Positions 23,017 to 33,800 of a stretch of 64,000 bases of DNA are shown here, one piece after another. Each line of letters begins with the position of its first letter. Position 1 is the first letter of the stretch. Both the position numbers and the translations under genes were made by a program. The DNA lies in assembly GCF_000166355.1 (NCBI RefSeq), contig NC_014652.1, forward strand, positions 402,001 to 466,000, written 5' to 3'. The stretch is from Caldicellulosiruptor hydrothermalis 108 (GTDB lineage Bacteria; Bacillota; Thermoanaerobacteria; Caldicellulosiruptorales; Caldicellulosiruptoraceae). A model generated the notes under the pieces. It saw only the letters and a list, made by a program, of their open reading frames with translations. It did not search any database and was not told the origin of the DNA.

Positions 23017-23099
23017 TTGCAAAAACTGAAAACAGGGTGTATAATAAAGGCAGACCGGAAAACCATGTTCAAAATGCGTCTACAAAAATGTAAAAAATA
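23017..23099 (+). promoter_or_regulatory. Promoter and leader box without terminator
   Basis: TTGCAA (23017-23022), 17-nt spacer, TATAAT (23040-23045), box TCTACAAAAATGTAAAAA from 23079. Unlike other copies, no terminator follows. Instead CTCCCCTT (23104-23111) can pair with AAGGGG (23147-23152) at the ribosome site of the small gene at 23159. Confidence 0.55.
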
Positions 23100-23158
23100 A
23101 AAACTCCCCTTGTATTGGAGATTCGCAATTTATAGCTTCAAAAAGAAAGGGGAAAACA

Positions 23159-23329
23159 ATGGAAAGTGCTGTAATGCAAGAAATTCATCGATTTCAGGAG
23201 AAATTCTATGAAGAAACAAAAGACATGACTTTACAAGAATTTTTAGAGTATGTACACAAAAGAGCAGAAAAAGTCAGGAAGGAGTTAGAAGAGTTTAAAG
23301 AAGGAAACGGGGGAGAAATACTGCAATAA
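23159..23329 (+). CDS. Small helical protein, 56 residues
   Basis: ATG 23159 follows AAAGGGG. Highly charged, nearly all helical, with a Lys/Glu-rich C-terminus; it could be an antitoxin lacking its toxin, but no family match is clear. A dedicated promoter cassette upstream and another directly downstream support a real transcription unit. Confidence 0.5.
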   Translation: MESAVMQEIHRFQEKFYEETKDMTLQEFLEYVHKRAEKVRKELEEFKEGNGGEILQ

Positions 23330-23353
23330 TAAAAATCCTGTTTTCAAACCATG

Positions 23354-23467
23354 TTGCAAAACCTAAAAATTCGAGGTATAATTAAAACAGTTAGAGAAAC
23401 CATACTCAAAACCTGTCTACAGAAATGTAAAAATAAAAAACTACCACAGCAAAAAGCTGTGGTTTTT
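23354..23467 (+). ncRNA. Promoter-box-terminator cassette
   Basis: TTGCAA (23354-23359), 17-nt spacer, TATAAT (23377-23382), box TCTACAGAAATGTAAAAA from 23416, terminator ACCACAGC-AAAAA-GCTGTGG with a T run (23443-23467). A second extended -10 TGGTATAAT ends at 23486 and would drive HicBA. Confidence 0.6.
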
Positions 23468-23531
23468 GTTTTCTGTGTGGTATAATAAAAGTTGTAAGCG
23501 AAAACTTTCAAGCGTAAAAGGTGATTTTGTA

Positions 23532-23732
23532 ATGTTGTTTACAGTAGTAGTAAGCAAAGAAGACAACTGGTATATAGCTAAGTGCATAGAAAACAGTGTA
23601 GCTTCACAGGGAAAAACTATCGAAGAAGCAATAGCTAACTTAAAGGAAGCTCTTGAACTTTACTATGAAGGGGAAGAAATACAAAAACCACAGATGCCAC
23701 CGCTAATAACTACAATAGAGGTGGCAGTATAA
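23532..23732 (+). CDS. hicB: HicB-type antitoxin
   Basis: 66 residues from ATG 23532. The N-terminal HicB fold is recognisable by 'WYIAKCIEN', 'SQGKTIEEAIANLKEALELY' (spaced) and the Pro-rich end. There is no obvious C-terminal DNA-binding domain; short HicB forms of this type exist. It is directly followed by the toxin gene without a gap. Confidence 0.8.
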   Translation: MLFTVVVSKEDNWYIAKCIENSVASQGKTIEEAIANLKEALELYYEGEEIQKPQMPPLITTIEVAV

Positions 23733-23957
23733 GTGTCGCCAAAATATCCTGTACTGAAGCCCCAGGAGATAATAAGAGCACTCAAAAAAGCCGGGTTCAA
23801 GGAAGTATCACAAAGAGGCAGTCATCTCAAGCTAAAGAAAGAGAATCCGACAAGGATTGTAATTATCCCAATGCATGAAGAAGTTGCAAGAGGAACATTA
23901 AAAAGTATTTTAGAACAAGCGGGAATAAGTCTGGAAGAGTTTTTGGAACTTCTTTAA
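23733..23957 (+). CDS. hicA: HicA-type mRNA interferase toxin
   Basis: 74 residues from GTG 23733, immediately after the hicB stop. The double-stranded-RNA-binding-like fold has the catalytic His in 'SQRGSHLKLKK' and the later 'IPMHEEVARGTL'. HicA cleaves mRNA. The order hicB then hicA is the reverse of the Escherichia coli locus but common in Firmicutes. Confidence 0.85.
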   Translation: MSPKYPVLKPQEIIRALKKAGFKEVSQRGSHLKLKKENPTRIVIIPMHEEVARGTLKSILEQAGISLEEFLELL

Positions 23958-23986
23958 GTTTTTGTTAATCTCCAGTAGCTTCATTA

Positions 23987-24125
23987 TTGCAAAACCTGAA
24001 ATTTGAATGTATAATAAGGACAAGGCCGAAAAACCATATTCAAAATGCGTCTACAAAAATGTAAAAATAAAAAGGAAGTTAGCCACGGTACAGGTTTGCA
24101 GAAAAAACCTTGCCGTGGTTTTTTG
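23987..24125 (+). ncRNA. Promoter-box-terminator cassette
   Basis: TTGCAA (23987-23992), 17-nt spacer, TATAAT (24010-24015), box TCTACAAAAATGTAAAAATA (24050-24069), an AGTTAGCC half-site, terminator CCACGG/CCGTGG with a T run (24082-24125). A second promoter with TATAAT at 24169-24174 follows, before the XRE gene. Confidence 0.6.
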
Positions 24126-24225
24126 TTTTTCTTGGAAGAAAAACTGTTTACTGTGATAACAAATGTGGTATAATTAAATAGAGGAAATGAACATTTATAA
24201 CGAATAGTTATATGGAGTGATGTTT

Positions 24226-24582
24226 ATGAAAGAAGAGGTATACAAGAAAATAGGTGAAAAACTTCGAGAGTTGAGAAAACAAAGAGGTTTTACTCAAGAG
24301 CAGGTTGCAAAATACCTGGGTATTACTCAGGAACAACTTTCATATTATGAAACTGGAGCAAGAGAAATAAGCGTTGCTACATTGCAGGCTCTTGCAAGGT
24401 TATATGGTTGTGATTACAACTACCTTTTAAGCGACGATGAACAATTAAACACACAGGTTGCAATTAATTTCAGAGCTGATGAAATTGCAGACGAAGATCT
24501 TGAGGTTATAGCTTTTGCCAATGAGTTTGTAATGAACCTTGATATGATGTACAGGATGTGTGAGGAGATAGAAAATGAGTAA
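24226..24582 (+). CDS. XRE regulator of an ImmA-type module
   Basis: 118 residues from ATG 24226 (GGAGTG upstream). HTH_3 domain at residues 5-62 ('GFTQEQVAKYLGITQ', 'YETGAREIS'). The C-terminal helix overlaps the next gene start. Paired with a metallopeptidase, it is probably the repressor that the peptidase inactivates. Confidence 0.8.
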   Translation: MKEEVYKKIGEKLRELRKQRGFTQEQVAKYLGITQEQLSYYETGAREISVATLQALARLYGCDYNYLLSDDEQLNTQVAINFRADEIADEDLEVIAFANEFVMNLDMMYRMCEEIENE

Positions 24583-25342
24583 TATTGCAGAGCTTAGAGC
24601 ACTGGAAACAAGAAAAGAACTTGGGCTTGCATTTTATGAACCGGTTGACATTTTTAAAGTCCTTCATGAGATTGAAGGTATATCAGTTGTGATTATGGAA
24701 ATGAGCAACAAGATGTCAGGTTTATTTACTCGAAAAGGCAAAGCAAACCTGATAGTAATCAATTCAAGAAAGAGTCTGGGACATCAGAGGTTTACAGCCG
24801 CACATGAATACTACCACTTCAAGTATGGCAAAGGCGTTGTAAGCAGGATCTGCCCAATAAGAAAGTTCGCAGATGACAACCCGGAAGAAAGAGAAGCAAA
24901 CATTTTTGCTCTCAATCTTTTGGTCCCTGCCGATGGGCTAAAATATGTGCTGCAAAAAAAGACAAAAGGTAAACAGATAGGGATTAGTGATATAATCTTT
25001 CTGGAGCAATATTTTGGGGTAAGTCACCAGTGCATGTTAATAAGGTTAAGAGAACTGGGGATAATCAATGAACAGCAGAAAAAAGAGTTTAGCCAGAACG
25101 TAATTACCAAAGCAAAAGAATATGGGTATTCTACTCAGCTTTATAAAGACACATCAGATAAAGAAATTCAGGTATATTCAGAGTATGCAGAGCTTGCAAG
25201 AAAGCTACTTGAAGCTGGGAGAATTTCATACGGCAAATATGAGGAACTTTTAATAGAGGGCGGATATGCACCTTTGTTGTTTGAACCCCAGCAGGATACA
25301 GAAGGTGAAATAAATGAATTTGAAGATGCCAATAGTTTTTGA
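24575..25342 (+). CDS. ImmA/IrrE-family metallopeptidase
   Basis: 255 residues. The zinc site is HEYYH (HExxH) in 'AAHEYYHFKYG', followed by a Glu-rich helix ('EEREANIFALNLL') that supplies the third ligand. Such enzymes cleave the partner XRE repressor under stress. It overlaps the upstream gene by 8 nt and the downstream gene by 29 nt. Confidence 0.85.
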   Translation: MSNIAELRALETRKELGLAFYEPVDIFKVLHEIEGISVVIMEMSNKMSGLFTRKGKANLIVINSRKSLGHQRFTAAHEYYHFKYGKGVVSRICPIRKFADDNPEEREANIFALNLLVPADGLKYVLQKKTKGKQIGISDIIFLEQYFGVSHQCMLIRLRELGIINEQQKKEFSQNVITKAKEYGYSTQLYKDTSDKEIQVYSEYAELARKLLEAGRISYGKYEELLIEGGYAPLLFEPQQDTEGEINEFEDANSF

Positions 25343-25871
25343 CAATGATTGTATTTGTTCCTTTTCATGGATAAACAGACTTGATATAGTAGATAAACTT
25401 TTCGCAGGTCACATTATCATTCCAGATGATGTATTGAATGAAATAAAAAAATTGCTCAAATACAAATCATATCAGTATGTGTTTCATAACATAGAGTCAA
25501 AAATAAGAAATCAGGAGTATCGCCTTGAAAGAATTCCAATTTTAACCCCTTATGAGGAAGAGTTTAAGAGCTTGACAGATGAGGAGAGAAGAAAGAATCC
25601 CATTGGCAGGGGTGAGGCTTCTGCTATTGTAATAGCAAAATATCTGAATGGTACCCTTGCCAGCAACAATCTTAAAGATGTGCTGCCGCATATTCAGCCC
25701 GACCACCCACCATTGATAACTACAGAAACCATTCTATACCTTGCATATCAAAGAAAACTCATAAGCTTTTATGAAGGACAACAAATATTAGATGAGATGA
25801 AACTAAGAAAAAGAAAACTTTCAACTTACAGCTTTTTTGAGCTTCTTGACAAGTACAAAGAAACGGACTAA
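25314..25871 (+). CDS. PIN-like nuclease domain protein
   Basis: 185 residues from ATG 25314 (GAAGGTGA upstream). The N-terminal strand with Asp ('IVFDNDCI'), a mid Glu in 'GRGEASAIVIA', and 'LASNNLKDV' with Asp match the acidic residues of PIN or DUF3368-like ribonucleases. In XRE-ImmA-PIN operons it would be the toxic effector. Confidence 0.65.
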   Translation: MNLKMPIVFDNDCICSFSWINRLDIVDKLFAGHIIIPDDVLNEIKKLLKYKSYQYVFHNIESKIRNQEYRLERIPILTPYEEEFKSLTDEERRKNPIGRGEASAIVIAKYLNGTLASNNLKDVLPHIQPDHPPLITTETILYLAYQRKLISFYEGQQILDEMKLRKRKLSTYSFFELLDKYKETD

Positions 25872-26001
25872 ATAACTGTTGCAATTTCAAACCACAGTGG
25901 TTTTTTGTTTTTTAGCAGACAAATTTTCTGTGTAGCAAATTTCAAAATCATGGTATAACAATAATGAGAAAAAACTTTAGCAAAAGGGAGTTGATGTAGC
26001 C
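25872..26001 (+). promoter_or_regulatory. Intergenic region before the SLH protein gene
   Basis: A weak CCAC/GTGG inverted repeat followed by a long T run (about 25891-25914) looks like a decayed terminator of the cassette type. ATGGTATAAC (about 25951) could be an extended -10 for the gene at 26002. Confidence 0.35.
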
Positions 26002-27852
26002 ATGAGAAAACTTTTGAGCTTTGTGGTCATCCTGAGCCTGCTATTGAGCTTTACCTTCCCAGTAGCACAGGCAGGAACAATCACACAGAAAGTACAGGCA
26101 GCAATAAACAAGATAGATTACATCACAGCAGGCAAGTTTGTAACATCGCTTTTAGTAGGTGCAAAAGTAAAGCCGGATAAGCCTCTGGACTACTGGGGAA
26201 AGGCAGTCAAAATGGGCTTGATACCCGGTGAGGTCAAAAAAGACAGACCCATAACACGAGCTCAGGCAAGCTACATTGTGTGGAAGTTAATAAATGCAGT
26301 GCCGGAACTCAAGGATAAGAATATACCTGTAGAAGTGAGAAGAGTGCCACCGACAGAGGCGTTCATGAGAGGTATTTGCTTTTTCGGTGGACCACTTGCA
26401 AGCAATTATGACATCTTCAACAGGCAGATAGTTGGCTACGACCTTACCGACTTTATTCAGGGTTATCAACTGCTGGTAATGGAATACAAATACGCTGACG
26501 GAAGGACTGAATACAAATATGTGTGGGACAGATACAAAGGAACAAGTTTAGCACCTGGAACATACAAGTATATAGATGACCCATTCAGGAAAATACTTGC
26601 AGAATTCAAGAAAAAATACCCTGACAAGACAGTATACGCACCACGTCCATACCAGAAGGGCTGGATGTTTACATTAGACCCTTTGGTTGAGGTAAAAAAG
26701 TTGAGTTATCCTTTTATATTAAGCCAGAAGAGAATTAGTTCATTTGGTCTACCGTATACTGACAGTAGACAGTTTAGCAAACCTGAAGATGTAGTGGACG
26801 CTTTGATATATAAAGATACACTTATCGAACAACTTAAAATTCCTCTTACCAGATTTGATTTGGCAGCGATAACCTATCTTTATCACACACAGGGAAGAGA
26901 AGTATTTCAGGGCGGTATAGCAAACTACAACATCAAAGAACATCCATACTTCAACATGTACCTTGAGGACTATCTCATAAACTACCCAAGAAAATACCCG
27001 ACCGACCATACAAGGTTTGCTTACTACTGCAAGGATTACAGCAAGATACCGCAGCTTTACAGAGAACCGATGTTAAGACTTGCAGATTTGGGCATCATCA
27101 CACCCGACCAGTCGGCGTTATACATTGGTGTTTACTACTTCAACGCAGGCAAAACACTCACAAGAGCTGAAGCTGTCCAGATGATTGCAAGAGTGTTTGA
27201 TAAAAGCAAAAGGGATGTGCTGGATGAGGTGACAATAAAGCTTGATAATTATTGGGTACCCAAGGCACAAATAGGAGCAGGATACTATGTATATTATGAT
27301 AGCCAGAAACTTAAATTTAAATCTTCAGAAAACTCCTATACTTTTGATACGTTTGGTCATTTCAAAATTACATCGGCAACAGCTACTTTTAGAGTAGAGG
27401 AACTAAAGTCAGCATTCATTATCAAAACTTTAGTAAGAAGAGTTCCAAATGAATACGGGAACTGGGGATTAGCTACTTTTGTATATGGTGGTAAGTCAAC
27501 CAATTTCAATCAATGTACTGTCCAGCCCTATGATGATTTTGATGATCCTAAGACTGATTACCTGTGGGAGAATTACAAGACTATACTTGTAAATTTTGTT
27601 CCCATAGCATATCGCGATGAACTTCAAAAAGACCTAAAGACTTATTCATTCGCAAAAATAAAAAGTATGACTACAAGTCGGACAATTGCAAAAAACTATG
27701 GTGATATATATGTGGTATACACTGCAGGCAATTTCTTTGGTGTGGATACAATTCGATATGAACTTTACACTACTCTACCCAACTATATCCGAGAAGGCAA
27801 AGGATATTACTTAGTTCTCTCGGCTAAGCCTAACACAAAATATGTTCAGTAA
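26002..27852 (+). CDS. Secreted S-layer-homology-type protein
   Basis: 616 residues from ATG 26002 (AGGGAG upstream). A Sec signal peptide ends near residue 24 ('AQAG'). Two SLH-like units are visible: about residues 60-97 ('YWGKAVKMGLIPGEV', 'ITRAQASYIVWKL') and about 345-410 ('LADLGIITP', 'LTRAEAVQMIARVF'). They would anchor the protein to the cell wall. The C-terminal 200 residues are unrecognised. It is cotranscribed with the giant protein downstream (15-nt gap), so the two may form one surface structure. Confidence 0.7.
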   Translation: MRKLLSFVVILSLLLSFTFPVAQAGTITQKVQAAINKIDYITAGKFVTSLLVGAKVKPDKPLDYWGKAVKMGLIPGEVKKDRPITRAQASYIVWKLINAVPELKDKNIPVEVRRVPPTEAFMRGICFFGGPLASNYDIFNRQIVGYDLTDFIQGYQLLVMEYKYADGRTEYKYVWDRYKGTSLAPGTYKYIDDPFRKILAEFKKKYPDKTVYAPRPYQKGWMFTLDPLVEVKKLSYPFILSQKRISSFGLPYTDSRQFSKPEDVVDALIYKDTLIEQLKIPLTRFDLAAITYLYHTQGREVFQGGIANYNIKEHPYFNMYLEDYLINYPRKYPTDHTRFAYYCKDYSKIPQLYREPMLRLADLGIITPDQSALYIGVYYFNAGKTLTRAEAVQMIARVFDKSKRDVLDEVTIKLDNYWVPKAQIGAGYYVYYDSQKLKFKSSENSYTFDTFGHFKITSATATFRVEELKSAFIIKTLVRRVPNEYGNWGLATFVYGGKSTNFNQCTVQPYDDFDDPKTDYLWENYKTILVNFVPIAYRDELQKDLKTYSFAKIKSMTTSRTIAKNYGDIYVVYTAGNFFGVDTIRYELYTTLPNYIREGKGYYLVLSAKPNTKYVQ

Positions 27853-27867
27853 GGAGGGATACAAGGA

Positions 27868-30800
27868 ATGTTAAATAACAACAAGAGCTTGTTTAAAGCT
27901 CTTTCTTTTTTATGTATTCTTTCATTGGTTTTAAGTTTTGTTCCACCAGTAAGGATATGGCAGACCGTTAAAGCAGACGATACCAAACTTTACAATGGAG
28001 GAATTGACAGTTACAATGGGCAGGGAAGAGATTACTGGTTACAACGGGCAGATAAAGGATCAGGAACTATAAAAGACAAAATCTTTGTACCTTCCATTAA
28101 CAAATGGGTTTATTTCAACTGTGAAATCTATGCAGAGCGTGGTCAGGTAGTATACGGCGAACCATGGGATGTGCCTGCAAACAGTCTGGCAAGCCCGGCA
28201 GGATTCAAAGCAGATTCAAGCGGCTACTTTTTGCAGAACAAGACAAGCGGTACACGTGGTTGGTTCAGATACCTTGGATACTCACAATCAGGAGCTCCGT
28301 TTTCCGACTCTAATTTCCCTCCTGACTTAAAGCCGGAAGTTGTACAACCAAATGAAGTGGTTGAACTCTCAAGTGTTCCTGCTTCCGCAAAAGACGTACT
28401 GGGACTTACTGGGTATGACCCGAGCAAGGTATCTGCTTCTGATTGGGATACACTGTTCAAAAATCTGTTTCTTATCAAAGAGTATGATTCGGGAACTTAT
28501 CAGACACTAAAGCAACTGCTTGTGGACAGTGGAAAAGTAACAACAGCAAGTGGGCTTTCCACATATGTTGCATACCTTGGCACCGACGCAAACCACAACG
28601 CTTCGGCAAGAATAATCTGGAAAGATTCTACCGGCAGACTGAGATACAGGACATATACAGGCATTATTACACAAGGCGGAAACCCAAAGGTTACAACAAA
28701 AGGTATTGATGGGACAATAGTTTCAGGTTTGAGCTTTGCAAGTGGCAGCGGTTCGTCAAGCCTGAACGGAACAGTTTTGCTCTACAATCCGCAGAGTTCT
28801 GCCCAACCGTCAATAGACATTTATGTTAACGGCGAGCTTAATGACGGACTTGGAACATTTGGTGCAAATCCGTACTATGACAACAACACTCTTACAAGAA
28901 ACGACGTTTTGCAGTATCAAACAAGGATAACATCAATCACAATCAACGGCAATCCTGTCAGCAGCAGTATTATCAACAGATGGACAGATGCAATAGTTAC
29001 AGGCAAAGATACAGATACCGTATCCTTCAGAACAGCAGTAGAAGGCAGGCGTTTTGATGTACCGAAGGACATGCTAAAAGGCGGAGATAATACAGTAGTA
29101 GTCACAGGGGAAACACAAGTGGAATTTGATATTGGTAATGGGCGGACGGACAAGTATCCACGTCAACCGAGTTTAGCAACCTTAACATTTACAATCAGAG
29201 TTCTCAACCCACAACCGCCACAGCTCCAGCTGTCGGTTACACCTTCACAGAGCACAGTAACAATCACCAACGGTCAGTACAGTCCAAGCAAGTATGTTAA
29301 CCACCAGATAAACGCAACAGTAACAGTACCATCACCACCTGCAGGGTATCAGGTAACAGCAATGGAGTTTTACATTGACACCAATAATCCACCGGCAGGA
29401 AATGTAATCACAAAGACCATTTCAAACGGCACAGGCACAAAATACAGCTTTGACAATATAAAATCGTTCCAGTATGACGCAAGCAAAATACCGCTTGATT
29501 CAAGCGGTAAAGGCACAGGCACACCGGCATACTACGGCAAGGTCAGGTACGTTTTGAAAGACCCAAACGGGAATTTGCATGAATCGCCATGGTCAAACCC
29601 TCCTGCACCTGTACAGGCAAGAGTCAGTGTGAAAGAAAATTCTGATACGCCAGTGCTTTCCGCAAATTCAAATGATGTGATTAACCTTGATAAGAATGGC
29701 AACCCAACTTCATACACAGTAAAAATCTCAGCCACTGCAAATGTGGGCGACACAGGGACTAAGACAATCCAAAAATGGGTATTCACAGCAGTTCATAATG
29801 AAAATACATCTGAAACAGGAACAAGCACCGTTACAACCACCGGCAGAAACGCAAGCACAACCATTTCAGTACCTATTGCAACAAATAAAGACAGGACAAC
29901 AGAAACATTTAACGTAACAGCTACATTGTATTTCACTGACGGCGCAACAAAGAAGACAAATACAGTTAAGGTTGAAGTTCCAGTAAATGTCCAGATGGAT
30001 ATTAACCTTGACTTTACTGGACCAACGCAGATTGTTGGAAACGAAGGCGACAGTATTAAAATACCACTCAAAGCAGTGGCAACAATACCTAATAAGAATC
30101 AGACAATCAAACTGTGGCGTGTATGGATAAGACAGGATATAGAGTCGCTGTTATCTCCCACATATCAGACAACCAGTGATGTGGCAAGTGTAACAGCAAC
30201 AAAAACATATCCAACAAGTGGAACCTTGAAACTCACAAAAGATATGAACGGTCAGACCCTGACATTCATAGCACGTGCAAAGGCTCAACCGGTTACCGGC
30301 GATGAACTTGATTCAGGGCAAAAGACACTTACAGTTAAACTCATAGTCAATACAACAGACAAACCAGTGCCGCCAGTCACACCGCCGGCAGGAGATGTAA
30401 CATGCGAAGGTTTACTTGACCCAATGACGGTACCAGCAACACTCAATCCCTTCACAGGCGAAGTTACCCCCGACACAACCACTGTCAAAACAGGTATCAG
30501 AGCTTCAATTTCAGACACCGGTGGTAGAACAGTTGACCACTGGACACTTTATTGTGGTATAGGTTCTCCCACTGATGTAATGGCAACTTACTGGACAAGG
30601 AAAACGTCTATCGAAATACCAATCGGTAGCTATGACAGTAAACAGTATACTGTAAACAATAAAGATGGATATGTTGTCTTTGCATATAAGGCTGTTGTGT
30701 ATTTTACAGATGGAACATACAAGGAAGGAACAGATGAAAAGGTATTTGCAGTCAGCTGGAGCTATCAGAATCACAAACCAACTTGCTACGTAAATGCTCC

Positions 30801-33800
30801 TGGTATTGTTGCACAGGGTGATGACATTTATGTATATGTAACAGGCACTGATGAGGATATAATATACGGAGATTATGTCATGACTGACATAACGTCTATA
30901 TCCCCTTCAAACGGTATTCAGGATTACGAGAAAAACAGTTACAATAATGGCAGTACAACCATTGCATCTTTTTGGAGTGATACACTCACAACATACACAA
31001 TACAAGGCTTCGCAAGAGATAAATTAGGAGCTGGCAGCTTTGCAACAGCCAATATAACAATTATTCCGGCAATACCACTACCCAAAATACAGACCATTGG
31101 CGATTTGAAAGTTAACCGTAAAATAATATTTGATGGTTCAAGTTCTTATTCAGGTTCAAAACGTGCAACTATTCTCTGGAACAAAGCACAGTGGAAGATT
31201 GAACCATACAGCGGCCTTACCGCAAACGACATAAAGTTGATAACACCAACTACTGGTGTGCAGTCGACAAGTGTCATTGCAAAGAAAGAAGGACAGGTAA
31301 AGGTCACACTCACAATAACGAACAGCTATGGCAATACACAGTCTACAAGCATAATAGTAACTATCAAACCTGACGAGCCACCGGTTGCAAACTTTACAAT
31401 GCCCACAAAAATTATTCGTGACCCTGCTGACTCATCCCAGGCAACGATACAGATTACATCAAACAGCTACTCACCCGATGGAGATACAATTGCTAAACAT
31501 GCATGGTTCTATGCTTATGACTCCAACAATGATGGCAACTTCGACAATGAAACATGGTATATCCGCAAATCAGATGGTACATGGCAGGCAGTAGGCGATT
31601 GGAATAAGGTTCAAAACTTTGATATAGAAACAGTTGATACAGGCAACGATACAACAATCACACTCAAAACATCAAATGTTGGCAGATACAAGGTAGCACT
31701 GGTTGTTAGAGAAGGGCTTGACCTGACAGGAATTAGCAACTGGGTAAGCGTATATGATTTACAAAAGGGTAACACATTTGACTGGGATGAGGGTAAATGT
31801 GTTGCTGAGGTTATAAATATAGCTCCTTTTGCGTCATTGAATGCGAGTAAGGTTGATAGAAAAACTGTAAACATAATAATTTTAACCGATAAGTCATCAC
31901 AGAGTGATTTGAATGCTATAAATTCTAAGATCGGTCAGTTAAAAGCACAGCTGTATAGCTATGGTGTGGATGTTAATGTAATAGTGAGCAATCAGCGGAT
32001 AGTTAGTGGTTCAACTACTGATTTCAAGGCAATGAGTTGCCCTTACTTTTTTAAATATAAAGGACATCTTCAATTTTTACCTTCTTTATTTTATGTATCA
32101 TATCCAAACTATTATTATGTTGCCACGGACATTGATACAAAGGGTCTTGATAATGACTATAGTAAATATAATAATTATTCTTCAAATTTCTTCAGTTATT
32201 TTCCAAATTTAGCTAATTATGGCTGCATACCAGGCAAATCTGGTTTATGGGGAAGCCATGTAAAAGATGTTCTGAGTATGGGAATTGAAGTTCATCAGGA
32301 TGCACAATCCGTAGTAAGTATTTATTTCTCAAATGTTACATTTATAGGTGATGATAATAAAACATGGACTGCACAAGTTTACCTCAGTGGTTATGATTAT
32401 TCCTTTCCCCATATAATTCTTTCAAATGGTGATGGAAAATATTATGAGAATGGCTTTGTATATTATTATCCTCTACCATATAATGCTTTTATAAATTATA
32501 ATGGTAATTCATTTAGATATAATGACTTAAAATGGTCCAACGTTTATTTTCGTAATTATTTTGATAAAAGTTTACTAAATGGTAAAGTAGTTGATCCAAA
32601 TTTATATACTAATTTAGATTACACTGAGAATAACTATTTTCCAACATTTTATAGGGATAATAATTACATTTATGCAATAGGTTTTTATGTATCACCAATG
32701 GATTATTACGTAACATATCCGCATGGTTTGTATCCTTTGATATCTCTAAGTTCTATCGAATCTTTATCTTACCTCTGCTTATCTCAAATAACAGATGGAG
32801 ATAATTATGTGGTTTATCTGTCAGATACACAGGGAAACTCAAGTACTCAATGGGGACAGTATTTTGCTTTGAGTTCGGCTGACAAAAACTTTTTAAAGAT
32901 TTTAACTGATAACAATTTCAAATTTATTGCAGTATCACCATCATCAACTTTTGATTACTTGATGCCAAATACACCGCAGAACGTAACACTCAGACAGCTT
33001 GCCAATGCAACTGATGGCAAACTCTACGACACCGCAGGCAATGCAATAGCACAATTAGACCAGGCACTGAACGACATCAAAGCTAAATACACCAATGTAC
33101 AGCTCACACCAGACCCTGTATATGTCCTTGCCGATGAGGAAAAGGTCATCTACTACCCATACTGGGAAGACTATGAGAATGATACAATCATCAATCAGAG
33201 ATGGAAATACGAACACGACGAAACAGTCTTCGATAACAACCTTGGTAAAGCAGAGTTTGACAATACATGGTTAAGCACACCGATTGAGGTATTCACAAAA
33301 CCGGGCAAGTACATGGTAACATTCCAGGTACAGGACAATCCACCACCCGGCACTGATGACTTTGACAATTACAAGCTCTGGTCAAAGCTTGAACGACAGA
33401 TGGTGCTCTACGTTCACAGAAGACCAATAGCAGATTTCACGGCAGTATACAACAAATCTACTGGCAAGGTAACAATTACAGATAATAGCTATGACCCTGA
33501 CCACCAGTACAACCGGTCAGACAAAGGTATCATCGCATGGAAGTGGCAGTACAAGACAACAGACGATACCAACTGGACAGACACAACACTTGCTAATTTG
33601 CAGAACATGACGCTGCAGAGTGGCAAGATATATCTCATCAAGCTTGAGGTGCAGGATTGTGACGGACCAAACGGTGTCGGTGTGTGGTCAAAACCAAAGA
33701 TAGCTATGATAGACCTGAGCGTTGCTAACAACCCACCGGTAGCAGATTTCACGGTTGACAGTGAGATACTCAAAGGTAATCAACCGTCTAATTTGACTGA

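Noticed and set aside
24050-24069. The ATG-TAA in the leader box as a start-stop open reading frame that stalls ribosomes
   Set aside because: It is conserved, but no ribosome site precedes it in any copy, so I keep it only as a property of the box.
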